Below, piece by piece: positions 7,246 through 14,347 of a DNA stretch of 17,867 bases (its first letter is position 1; every line of letters starts with the position of its first letter). The translations under genes and the position numbers were made by a program. Origin of the DNA: Sphingomonadaceae bacterium (GTDB lineage Bacteria; Pseudomonadota; Alphaproteobacteria; Sphingomonadales; Sphingomonadaceae); contig JAFAZM010000080.1 in NCBI GenBank assembly GCA_019239785.1, positions 1 to 17,867 of the forward strand. Reading direction: 5' to 3'. The notes under the pieces were generated by a model. That model saw only the letters and a list, made by a program, of their open reading frames with translations, was not told the DNA's origin and made no database searches.

Positions 7246-7566
7246 TCAGCTCGGGCTGGAAACCTTCATCAGCACCAGCCCGCCCACGATCAGGACCGCC
7301 GCCAGGATGCGCAATGCATTCGCCGCCTCGCCCAGGGCCATCACCCCGACCAGGAACGCCCCGACCGCGCCGATCCCGGTCCAGACGCTATAGGCCGTGC
7401 CGAGCGGCAGCGTCCGCATCGCCCAGGCGAGCAGGGCGAAGCTCGCCACCATCGCAGCCAGCATCAGCGCTGACGGCCCGAGCCGCGTGAAGCCGTCCGA
7501 CTGCTTCATCGCGACGGCCCAGACGACCTCGAGCAATCCGGCAATGATGAGCAGAATCCACGCCAC
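7246..7566 (-). CDS. sugE: SMR-family transporter, SugE/Gdx type (guanidinium exporter)
   Basis: A 106-residue small multidrug resistance protein with four membrane helices. The essential Glu13 is in AGLLEVVWAVAMK. The blocks LLAWAMRTLPLGTAYSVWTGIGAVGAF (given as LLAWAMRTLPLG and TAYSVWTGIGAVGAF) and LGEAANALR match SugE/Gdx rather than EmrE. Gdx proteins export guanidinium in exchange for protons. I chose a GTG start at 7566: it gives the family length (E. coli SugE has 105) and sits 5 bases after a full AAGGAGG (7578-7572). The open frame continues upstream but that sequence is the structured leader. It lies between two direct copies of a dispersed repeat. Confidence 0.9.
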   Translation of the reverse strand: MAWILLIIAGLLEVVWAVAMKQSDGFTRLGPSALMLAAMVASFALLAWAMRTLPLGTAYSVWTGIGAVGAFLVGVMALGEAANALRILAAVLIVGGLVLMKVSSPS

Positions 7567-7610
7567 GGCAGCCTCCTTCCCGGCTGCCGGGCCGTCCCGG
7601 TCTTGAAACC
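7567..7610 (-). promoter_or_regulatory. sugE leader with two mutually exclusive hairpins; possible guanidine-responsive element
   Basis: Read on the minus strand, CCGGG-ACGG-CCCGG forms a 5-bp hairpin with an ACGG tetraloop (7600-7587). The same CCCGG can instead pair with the next CCGGG (7591-7579), and that alternative hairpin directly abuts the Shine-Dalgarno AAGGAGG (7578-7572). An ACGR loop on a GC stem is the hallmark of guanidine-II (mini-ykkC) hairpins, a class known upstream of SMR guanidinium exporters. However, that class has two such hairpins and I find only one. A riboswitch is therefore only a candidate. Confidence 0.4.
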
Positions 7611-7707
7611 CCAAGGGGCGGGAACGTTGTCGCCGCTGCTCTGATCTAGCGCGTTCGGCCGCGGCTTCAATGTCGGCGGAAGGTCAGCGTGGGGCCGCCA
7701 CCCCTCA

Positions 7708-7824
7708 CGTCATCCCGGACTTGCCTGCCCCGGCGCAGGCCGGGGATCCGGGATCCATGAACACGGACTTGGTAATGAAGGCATCGACGGTGTTCATGGA
7801 TGCTGAATCAAGTTCAGCACGACG
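7708..7824 (+). repeat. Dispersed repeat, copy B (upstream of sugE)
   Basis: Same family and orientation as 7139-7224. It shares the left end CGTCATCCCGGACTTG and the right end with hairpin TGCTGAA-TCAAG-TTCAGCA. Relative to copy A it carries an extra 22-base block after CGGACTTG, which itself forms the hairpin CCCCGGC-GCAG-GCCGGGG (7728-7745). Its middle is unrelated to copy A. It separates the oxygenase gene stop (16 bp away) from the sugE leader. Confidence 0.75.
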
Positions 7825-7840
7825 GGAGCGCGCGTCGGTC

Positions 7841-8914
7841 TCAAGCCGTCTCCACCGCGTACCCGTCGCCATAGAATTTGCTCGTGCTGCGCGTATGGAA
7901 CGCCACCGCCTTGATCGGTTCGTATTTCGGCGGCCCAAGCTCCGGCAGCACCTCGAGCACCTCGTCCTCCCAGAGATACACGGCGATCGGGAAGGAGATT
8001 CGGGGGCTGGTCAGGTGCGAGCCGTCGCGGGGCTTGCCCACCCGGTGCGTGGTCGAGGGCAGCAGGTCGTTCGAGATACGTTGCATATAGTCGCCGGTAT
8101 TGATGATGATCGCGCCCTCCGGCGCGCGGAGGCGCACCCAGGCTCGGCTGCGATGGTTCCAGACCTGCAGCCCGTCGTCCTTCGCCGCGGGCAGGATCGT
8201 GAACAGGTCGACATCCTCATGGCCCAGCAGGCGGCCGGCGCCGGAGCGGTCCTGCGCCGCGCTCATCGGTGGATAATAATTCGCCCTGAGCCCGAAATTC
8301 GTATTCGTCAGCTTCGCGTCGAAGGCGTGCGGATCGCAGCCGATCCCCTGCAGCATCGCCTGCGCGATCGGCTTGAACAGGGCTTCGTGTGCGAGCGCCA
8401 GCTTCCGGAATTGCGGCTCCTCGTCCGGCCGCGGCCAGAACAGCTCCGGCCGGAACGGCGCCTCGCGCCGCTGGGGGATGTCGAAGGCGCGGCGGCACCA
8501 GACCCAACCTTCGACCAGGTCCGGGTGGATCTCGCTGGTCTCCAGAATCGGAAAATAACCCTGGTTCACCGAGCCGTGGCGCTCCGCCCGGAACCGCATC
8601 TTCTCCTCCAGCGGGATCGAGAACAGATCGAGGATGCGCGCGTGCATCGCATCGTAGAGCGCGGGATCGACGCCGTGGCCGGTCAGCACAGCGAAGCCGA
8701 TCTCCTTGAGCGCCGCGCCGAACTCGGCGGCGAAGCGCGCCTTGTCCGCCGCGTCGCCGTGCAGGAACCGCCTCAGGTCGAGCGTCGCGATCTCGAATTC
8801 CTCGTCGAACGCGTCGCCCTCATGCTCGGCCAGCCGATAGGTGTGCGTCTTGCGAACCTGGTCGTAGCGGCTGAAATCCTGGTTGAGCGCCTGGTCGGGG
8901 GCGGGGCTTGCCAC
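7841..8914 (-). CDS. Isopenicillin-N-synthase-like 2-oxoglutarate/Fe(II)-dependent oxygenase
   Basis: A 357-residue oxygenase of the IPNS-like 2OG-Fe(II) family. The N-terminal DIOX_N part (about 42-160) includes ALKEIGFAVLTGHGVD. The catalytic double-stranded beta-helix follows. Iron ligands are H232 and D234 (GHEDVDLFTIL) and H290 (PSTTHRVGKP). The 2OG-binding Arg-x-Ser is R305-I-S307 (SPRISFPIAVY). Both the metal triad and co-substrate site look intact. The start is a GTG at 8914, two bases after the stop of the upstream permease gene and preceded by GGAAG; the first ATG in frame would remove a conserved part. It is the second gene of a two-gene operon. The substrate is unknown; bacterial homologues are mostly uncharacterised. 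Confidence 0.88.
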   Translation of the reverse strand: MASPAPDQALNQDFSRYDQVRKTHTYRLAEHEGDAFDEEFEIATLDLRRFLHGDAADKARFAAEFGAALKEIGFAVLTGHGVDPALYDAMHARILDLFSIPLEEKMRFRAERHGSVNQGYFPILETSEIHPDLVEGWVWCRRAFDIPQRREAPFRPELFWPRPDEEPQFRKLALAHEALFKPIAQAMLQGIGCDPHAFDAKLTNTNFGLRANYYPPMSAAQDRSGAGRLLGHEDVDLFTILPAAKDDGLQVWNHRSRAWVRLRAPEGAIIINTGDYMQRISNDLLPSTTHRVGKPRDGSHLTSPRISFPIAVYLWEDEVLEVLPELGPPKYEPIKAVAFHTRSTSKFYGDGYAVETA

Positions 8915-8916
8915 GC

Positions 8917-9828
8917 TCAGGCTTCCGCTTCCGCCTCGACCGCCAGCGGCGCGGTTGCCGGCTCGGCCTTGCCTTCGCGCCAGCCCTTCAGCGCAGAATG
9001 CGCCATCACCGCCGCCGCATAGAGCACGACGATGATGACCAGCCAGCGCAGATAGTCGATCGGCATTTCCTTGACGATATAGGCGGCGACGAGGACGGCG
9101 GGGATGCCGCCGATGGCGAGGCCGAGCACCACCTTCATATCCACCTGCCCGATCCGCACGTGCTGGAAGCTCGAGCCCGCCCCCATCAGAGCGGCGCCGC
9201 CCGCCATGATCGGGAAGGAGAGATGAGGGTCCATCCCCATCAGGCTCAGCATCACCAGGGTCGGGGCGTAATTGCCGACGCCGAAATTGGCGAGGATTCC
9301 GAAGATGAAATTGGCGGCGATCGCGACGATCATCAGTCCGAGCGGGAGGCTGGTCGCGGTCCCGCCCCCCGGGAAGAGATCGAGATTCTGCATCGCAAAA
9401 GCGGTCGCGGCCAGAATGAGGCCGATCGCGACCGTCGTCTGGACGACCCATACCCGGGCTCGCGTGACCAGCGGCACGCCGACCAAGCCGCCGGCGAGCA
9501 CGGCCATCACGCAGCTGAACAGCAGCACCTTATCGAGCTGCCCCCTGAAAGCGATGAGGAAGACGATGCTCTCGGTCATTGCCGGCGGGGTCAGGCCGCA
9601 AAGCAAAGTCTGCGGGATTAGCCGGTCGGGCACCATGCGGCGGAACTTGAACCAGGCCGTCGTCGTGGCGAAGGATCCGATTCCGAGCGTGTCGAAGAAG
9701 TTCACGACCGCCCCCAAAGCGAGCGCTTCGAGGCCGGGCATTGCGCGCTCCGCGAGCGCCGCGCGGGCGAGCGCGACGCCATAAGCGAATATGGCGAGGC
9801 CAAGCAGGATGAGCAGCACGATCAGCAT
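8917..9828 (-). CDS. TauE/SafE-family permease (probable anion or sulfite exporter)
   Basis: A 303-residue membrane protein of the TauE/SafE family, with eight or so hydrophobic segments in two repeats. Typical features are the half-repeats ALGAVVNFFDTLGIGSF (about 39-55) and FGILANFGVGNYAPTL (near 205), and a short acidic C-terminal tail (AVEAEAEA). Characterised members move sulfite, sulfoacetate or other organic sulfur anions out of the cell. I chose the ATG at 9828, where the hydrophobic N-terminus starts (MLIVLLILLGLAIFAYG). A GTG at 9912 would add 28 polar residues and seems less likely. The oxygenase gene starts two bases after its stop, so they form an operon. It is divergent from the cupin gene. 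Confidence 0.87.
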   Translation of the reverse strand: MLIVLLILLGLAIFAYGVALARAALAERAMPGLEALALGAVVNFFDTLGIGSFATTTAWFKFRRMVPDRLIPQTLLCGLTPPAMTESIVFLIAFRGQLDKVLLFSCVMAVLAGGLVGVPLVTRARVWVVQTTVAIGLILAATAFAMQNLDLFPGGGTATSLPLGLMIVAIAANFIFGILANFGVGNYAPTLVMLSLMGMDPHLSFPIMAGGAALMGAGSSFQHVRIGQVDMKVVLGLAIGGIPAVLVAAYIVKEMPIDYLRWLVIIVVLYAAAVMAHSALKGWREGKAEPATAPLAVEAEAEA

Positions 9829-9965
9829 ATCGTCCGGATCATTGAACCTCACGGACCGAGCGTGCAACCTTTGCGCTGCTTCGGTCAGCGACGCCGGAGC
9901 ATCGCCCCTCACCTTCAGGGGAGGGCTTAAGTGCCATTCGCCGGGGAAGGCGCTAAGGCGGGCTT

Positions 9966-10925
9966 ATGGCCGATCCGCCCGACCGCCTCGACCTCGTCTG
10001 CGCCGAGTTCGCCCCCGCGCTCGACCTGCTGCGCCGCCTCGGCGCCCGCCTCGACCTGATCTACCCCGCGGACGACCCCCACACCGCGATCCTCAGTCAC
10101 GACGGCACGACGGTCCGCCTGACCGCGTGCCCGGATGCGCCGGCGCCGTCGGCGAAGCTCCCCGACTTCCGCCCCGAATTCGTGCTGAACCCGGCCGGCG
10201 CCGCCGCTGGCGAGGGCCGCGCCGGCATGCATTATCGCGACCTGATCCCGAGCCGGCTCGGCGGCCGCTACATCGCCTCGCACATCGCGATCGAAGCGGG
10301 CGGCCCGGTCGCGGACTGGGTCCATTATCACCGCATCGCCTTCCAGCTGATCTGCGTCCGCAAGGGCTGGGTCCGCGTCGTCTACGAAGACCAGGGCGCG
10401 CCCTTCGTCATGACCGCCGGCGACATGGTCCTGCAGCCTCCCTTCATCCGCCACCGCGTGCTGGAAAGCTCCCCGGGCCTGGAAGTGGTGGAGGTGACCT
10501 GCCCGGCCCTGCACGAGACCTTCGCCGACCATGCGCTGGACCTGCCGAACGGCGACGCCGCGGAGGCGCGGGATTACTCCGGGCAGCATTTCCTCCACTA
10601 CGTCGCCGCAACCGCGCCGTGGCGCCCCTGGCACGGCGCCGAAGCGCAGGAAACCGGCGTGCGCGCCGCCACCTTCGGCCTCGCTGAAGCGCGTATCCTG
10701 CGGCCCGGCACCTCACCGGCCGTCGCGGTGCCGCCGCACGAAGGCGAGCTGGTTTTCGGCTTCCTCCTCGCAGGAACGGCGCGGCTCGAACATGGCGGCG
10801 TCCATCCGCTCGGCTCGGCCGACGCCTTCACGATCCCGCCGGATGAACCGTGGCGCCTGGCCGACATGTCGGGCGACCTGCGGCTGCTGCTCGTGGCGAC
10901 CGGCAATATTCGGACTTTGCCTTAG
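9966..10925 (+). CDS. Two-cupin-domain protein of unknown function
   Basis: A 319-residue protein. The first cupin (about 100-180) has plausible metal ligands H120, H122, Q127 and H163 in WVHYHRIAFQLICVRKGW and QPPFIRHRVLE. Gln replaces the usual motif Glu. A second, more degenerate cupin lies at about 235-315, with HEGELVFGFLLAGTARLEHGG. The first ~95 residues resemble part of a glyoxalase-like fold only weakly (LDLLRRLGARLDLIYP). No signal peptide or membrane segment is visible, so it is probably cytoplasmic. AAGGCGG precedes the ATG. The gene is divergent from the permease/oxygenase operon, 137 bp away. Its stop codon overlaps that of the convergent channel-like gene. A dioxygenase, isomerase or binding role cannot be distinguished. 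Confidence 0.8.
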   Translation: MADPPDRLDLVCAEFAPALDLLRRLGARLDLIYPADDPHTAILSHDGTTVRLTACPDAPAPSAKLPDFRPEFVLNPAGAAAGEGRAGMHYRDLIPSRLGGRYIASHIAIEAGGPVADWVHYHRIAFQLICVRKGWVRVVYEDQGAPFVMTAGDMVLQPPFIRHRVLESSPGLEVVEVTCPALHETFADHALDLPNGDAAEARDYSGQHFLHYVAATAPWRPWHGAEAQETGVRAATFGLAEARILRPGTSPAVAVPPHEGELVFGFLLAGTARLEHGGVHPLGSADAFTIPPDEPWRLADMSGDLRLLLVATGNIRTLP

Positions 10926-11932
10926 GCTGGGATCAACGGCGCGTTCGGCTTCCCCAGATGGTCGGCCAGCGCCTGGGCCAATCGGGCGAGGCCGGCGCGG
11001 ATGGCGGCCGCCTGCCCGCACTCGGCGGCGGAGCGCACTGCGTAGCCCGCCCCGGCGAGCCGGCTTCGCACCTGCTCGAAGTCGCCTTCGTCCGGCTCCG
11101 GCGGCACCTCCATCTCGAGGAGGGCGATCAATTGCTCCGCCATGTGCGTGCCGTCCTCGCGCAGCAGCACCGCCCGGCCGTGCAGCTCCGGCGCGTCGAG
11201 GCAATGCTCGACGAGCAAGGCGAGGTCGAGCAGCGCGCCGAGCGCCGCCGGCCAGCCCGCGCCGGTGCCGACCGATCGGAAATAGATGAGCGAGGGATGG
11301 GCCGCATGGCTCTGGAGCAGGAAGGCGCACCAGTCGCGGCCGTCCTCCAGCACGCCGGCAAGGCCGCGCTGGTTCCGGATCGCGGCGAATTTTTCCAGCA
11401 GCGCGAGCGCGGACGGCGGCTCGCCGGCCGACGTTTTGAGTTTCAGGATGCCGGAATCGCGGCGGGCGAGGCTGGACTGCACCTCGAGCAGATAGGTCAC
11501 CGCCATGGTCATGACGCCCAGGCCGCAGAAGCCGGCGGCAAGCACGATCCAGCGCGCCCCGCCGGTCGCTTCGGTCCTGCTCAGCCCCACGGTCACCAGG
11601 CTGCTCCCGACGGTATAGACGGCCTCGCCGAAGCTGCGGAGCGGCGGATCGAAGGACGCGCGCAGCCCGTGCGCCATCAGTCCGAAGGCAAAGGCGAGCA
11701 GCATCATCCAGATGACGAAGGATGCGACCAGCATGGCCGGGGCGAACATCGTCGAAATTCCCTGCCGCCCTCGCAGGCGCTTCCACAGCGGCAGCATCAG
11801 GTACACCGATCTGCGGGCGACGCGCAAAGTCGCGCGGCTGCCGCCCGGAACCACCACCGTATCGAACACGTCGCGGAGCGTCGCGAAGGCGAGCACGATG
11901 CCGCCGAGGAGCTCGAATATGGCGAGGGCCAT
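10922..11932 (-). CDS. Potassium-channel-like membrane protein with altered filter
   Basis: A 336-residue protein. The N-terminus has a hydrophobic segment (about 3-20) followed by RDVFDTVVVPGG. A second membrane helix lies at about 63-87. A pore-loop-like stretch SFGEAVYTVGSSLVTVGLSR (100-119) is followed by a third helix at about 127-150. This is the pore-helix/P-loop/helix layout of two-helix potassium channels. The canonical TVGYG filter is replaced by TVGLS (114-118). The remaining ~185 residues are cytoplasmic, mostly helical, with no motif I recognise. Its TAA stop overlaps the convergent cupin TAG in the four bases TTAG (10922-10925). Whether it conducts K+ is uncertain. Confidence 0.72.
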   Translation of the reverse strand: MALAIFELLGGIVLAFATLRDVFDTVVVPGGSRATLRVARRSVYLMLPLWKRLRGRQGISTMFAPAMLVASFVIWMMLLAFAFGLMAHGLRASFDPPLRSFGEAVYTVGSSLVTVGLSRTEATGGARWIVLAAGFCGLGVMTMAVTYLLEVQSSLARRDSGILKLKTSAGEPPSALALLEKFAAIRNQRGLAGVLEDGRDWCAFLLQSHAAHPSLIYFRSVGTGAGWPAALGALLDLALLVEHCLDAPELHGRAVLLREDGTHMAEQLIALLEMEVPPEPDEGDFEQVRSRLAGAGYAVRSAAECGQAAAIRAGLARLAQALADHLGKPNAPLIPA

Positions 11933-12232
11933 CGACGCTCAACGCGCGCCGGCGGCGAGGGTTCGCCGGACCGGCCGCGGCAAGTGGAGACCCAGGCTCG
12001 TCCTCGACGGCAGGGCGCCTCAAATCTCCTCGATGAGCCGCTCGTCGATCACGGCCGCCGAACCGCCATCTCGAGATGGGCATAGGCGACGAAAAGGATC
12101 ACGCGGCCCCGAGCAGCGCCGGCCGTTTCATCGCGCGACCTCCCTTTCGTGCTGTTCGGCCCATCCCGGTCACTTTCTCGGAACTCATTGAGCAGCCAGC
12201 GATTCCTGCCACGCACCTTCATGGAGGAACGA
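11933..12232. other. Gene-free region between channel-like gene and 56-residue protein gene
   Basis: The genes on either side diverge, so both promoters should lie here, but I see no confident -35/-10 pair. On the minus strand, GGGAGG followed by ATG at 12131 opens a frame of only 10 codons before a stop. No known RNA or repeat was recognised. Confidence 0.4.
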
Positions 12233-12403
12233 ATGTCCAAGCGTGAACTGATCGAGCCGCACGAGGGCGACAAGCGCTATGTGCGCCGCGACGCTCAGGG
12301 CCACTTCAAGGAGGAGGTGGACGTGGGCAGGAGCCTCGCCGCGGACCGCCGCCAGCACGCCAAGCACGAGAAGCCGCGCGGCGAAGGCGACAAGGGCGAC
12401 TGA
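12233..12403 (+). CDS. Small conserved-type charged protein (56 residues), function unknown
   Basis: A 56-residue hydrophilic protein starting MSKRELIEPHEGDKRYVRRD and ending RGEGDKGD. It is very rich in charged residues (K, R, D, E) and lacks any membrane segment or cysteine. The ATG at 12233 follows a strong GGAGG (12223-12227) at 5 bases, which decides the start over the in-frame upstream codon at 12149. I recall similar short proteins being common as hypothetical genes in sphingomonads, but no function is known to me. It is convergent with the DEAD-box helicase gene, 59 bp away, and is likely monocistronic. Confidence 0.75.
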   Translation: MSKRELIEPHEGDKRYVRRDAQGHFKEEVDVGRSLAADRRQHAKHEKPRGEGDKGD

Positions 12404-12423
12404 GCCCGGGCCGGCTCGGGCGA

Positions 12424-12466
12424 CCCCGAAGGGGCAGCCGTTGCCGGTTGTGGGTCCGGACCCTAG
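12424..12466. terminator. Hairpins between the 56-residue protein gene and the helicase gene; half copy of a CTAG-ended repeat
   Basis: CCCC-GAA-GGGG (12424-12434) and the perfect palindrome GGGTCCGGACCC (12452-12463) lie between two convergent genes and could end transcription both ways. Bases 12441-12466 match 15750-15775 at 25 of 26 positions, so this is one arm of a dispersed repeat. The CTAG at its end (12463-12466) contains the helicase stop codon. Confidence 0.6.
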
Positions 12467-14187
12467 GCTCGCGGCCTCGTCGTCCGCCCCTGTTTGGGCC
12501 CTTTCCGAAACGGCTTCGCCTTGTGCCGCGCCGGGGGCGGGCCGTTGCGGCGGTTCTCCCGCGCCGTATCGCGCGGCTTGCCTTCGACCGCCTCGATGCG
12601 GATCCCGCCTTCGCCGTCGGAATCGCCGTTGGCGGTGCGCTTGAGCGCTGCGGCGAAGCGGGCGGCGGCGGCGCGGGAGACTTCGAACAAGGTTTCGGCC
12701 GCGCCGATGCGGATCGCCCCGATCTCGTTCTTGGTGATGTGGCCGCGCCGGCAGAGCAAGGGGAGAAGCCAGCGTGGGTCGGCGCGGTCGCGCCGGCCGA
12801 CGTCCATGCGGAACCAGATCGCGTCCTCGAAGCCGGGGCGAGGGCCTTCGGTCCTGCCGCCCTGCAGCGTCGGGGCGGCGGCATCGGCGAGCTCCTCGGC
12901 CGCGGGCAGGCGGGCGCGATGCGTGCGGACCAGGGCCGCGGCGATCTCCTCGGGAGTTCTGCGCTCCAGCAGGGTGCGCGCAAGCACGCGATCCTCGTCG
13001 TCGATCTCTGCCGGCGCGAGCAGCGCCGCGAGCAGCCGCTCGCGGTCGCCGCGGGCAATGTCCGCCGGCGTCGGCGGCGCGATCCATTTCGCCTCGATCC
13101 GTGCGCCGCGCAGCATCGCCTCGACGCGCTTGCGGCGTGGATAGGGGACGACGAGCACGGCGATGCCCTTCCTGCCCGCTCGTCCGGTTCGCCCCGAGCG
13201 GTGTTGCAGGGTCTCGGCGTCGCGCGGCAGCTCGACATGGACGACCAGCGACAGGCTGGGCAGGTCGATGCCGCGCGCGGCGACGTCGGTCGCGACCAGC
13301 ACCCGCGCCCGGCCGTCTCGGAGCGCCTGGAGCGCCTGGTTGCGGTCGCTCTGGCTGTGCTCGCCGGAAAGGGCGACTGCGTTGAAGCCGCGCTCGGTGA
13401 GGCTCGAATGCAGCCGCCGGACGTTGTCGCGGGTTGCGCAGAACAAGAGCGCCGAATCCGCCTCGTGCAGCCGCAGCAGGTTGACCACCCCATGCTCGAT
13501 CTCGGCGGGCGCGACGGTCATCGCCTGATATTGGATGTCGCCATGACCACGCTCCTCGCCGATCGTGGAGATGCGCAGCGCATCGCGCTGGAAGCGCCTC
13601 GCCAGGGCCATGATCGGCTTGGGCATGGTCGCGGAGAATAAGAGGGTGCGGCGCTCGGCCGGGGTCGCATCGAGGATTTCCTCGAGCTCCTCGCGAAAGC
13701 CCATGTCGAGCATCTCATCCGCCTCGTCGAGTATGGCGACCTCCAGCCGACCGAGATCGAGCGCGCCCCGCTCGAGATGATCGCGCAGCCGCCCGGGCGT
13801 GCCGACCACGATATGGGCGCCGTGCGAGAGGCTGCGCCGTTCCTTCGACGGGTCCATGCCGCCGACGCAGGTGGCGATCCGCGCGCCGGCCTTGCCGTAG
13901 AGCCAGTCGAGCTCGCGGCTGACCTGGAGCGCCAGCTCGCGGGTCGGCGCGATCACCAGCGCCTGCGGCTTCAGCGCATAGGGAAGATTGCCGTCCTCGC
14001 CAAGCAGTTGCGGCGCGATGGCGAGCCCGAAGGCGACGGTCTTGCCGGAGCCGGTCTGGGCGGAGACGATCAGGTCGCGCCCTTCCGCATCGGCGCCGAG
14101 CACCGCGGCCTGCACCGCCGTCGGCATCTGGTAGCCGCGCGCGGCCAGGGCTTCGCGGAGAAGCCGCGGGAGTTTCTCGAATGTCAT
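12463..14187 (-). CDS. DEAD-box ATP-dependent RNA helicase with DbpA-like RNA-binding tail
   Basis: A 574-residue helicase that unwinds or remodels RNA using ATP. Motifs in order: Walker A AQTGSGKT (43-50), PTRELA (81-86), GG/TPGR (130-133), DEAD (154-157), SAT (185-187), ATDVAARGID (299-308) and HRSGRTGR (329-336). Residues 455-513 (AIWFRMDVGRRDRADPRW... ITKNEIGAIRI) resemble the DbpA/CsdA RNA-binding domain. A basic, Arg/Lys/Pro-rich tail follows. This architecture points to ribosome biogenesis or cold-related RNA remodelling. The ATG at 14187 begins the family-like N-terminus (MTFEKLPRLLREAL); only a weak GGGC-type ribosome site precedes it. It is divergent from scpA. The stop codon is inside a repeat. 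Confidence 0.94.
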   Translation of the reverse strand: MTFEKLPRLLREALAARGYQMPTAVQAAVLGADAEGRDLIVSAQTGSGKTVAFGLAIAPQLLGEDGNLPYALKPQALVIAPTRELALQVSRELDWLYGKAGARIATCVGGMDPSKERRSLSHGAHIVVGTPGRLRDHLERGALDLGRLEVAILDEADEMLDMGFREELEEILDATPAERRTLLFSATMPKPIMALARRFQRDALRISTIGEERGHGDIQYQAMTVAPAEIEHGVVNLLRLHEADSALLFCATRDNVRRLHSSLTERGFNAVALSGEHSQSDRNQALQALRDGRARVLVATDVAARGIDLPSLSLVVHVELPRDAETLQHRSGRTGRAGRKGIAVLVVPYPRRKRVEAMLRGARIEAKWIAPPTPADIARGDRERLLAALLAPAEIDDEDRVLARTLLERRTPEEIAAALVRTHRARLPAAEELADAAAPTLQGGRTEGPRPGFEDAIWFRMDVGRRDRADPRWLLPLLCRRGHITKNEIGAIRIGAAETLFEVSRAAAARFAAALKRTANGDSDGEGGIRIEAVEGKPRDTARENRRNGPPPARHKAKPFRKGPKQGRTTRPRA

Positions 14188-14347
14188 ATCAAGCCCAAAT
14201 GGGGGCCGCCGGCCGCACCGCAAGGCCGAAGGGCCATAAAGCGGCGGATGCCGGCCATTGCGGCGACCGTGACAATGGACGCGATCAGCTGTGGAAAACC
14301 CCCGCTTTGCCTTCGACTTCGCCGCGCGTCGGCCCTAGGCTCGCGCG

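Noticed and set aside
7567..7720. A full guanidine-II (mini-ykkC) riboswitch before sugE
   Set aside because: That class needs two ACGR-loop hairpins. Only one is present; the other ACG nearby (in ACAACGTTCC) is not a closed ACGR loop.
7670..9022. 450-codon + strand open frame opposite the oxygenase gene
   Set aside because: The minus-strand oxygenase has intact catalytic motifs; the + frame is compositionally a shadow and runs through a repeat.
12049..12148. Short minus-strand frame with GGGAGG before ATG at 12131, and overlapping short frames after it
   Set aside because: It stops after 10 codons, and the following frames look like neither a known protein nor a clear frameshifted remnant.
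12448..13641. Long + strand open frame opposite the helicase gene
   Set aside because: It mirrors the helicase coding sequence and has no domain of its own.
12461..14345. 13-base match CCCTAGGCTCGCG at 12461 and 14333
   Set aside because: A match of this length is expected by chance in a GC-rich window of this size and has no shared flanks.
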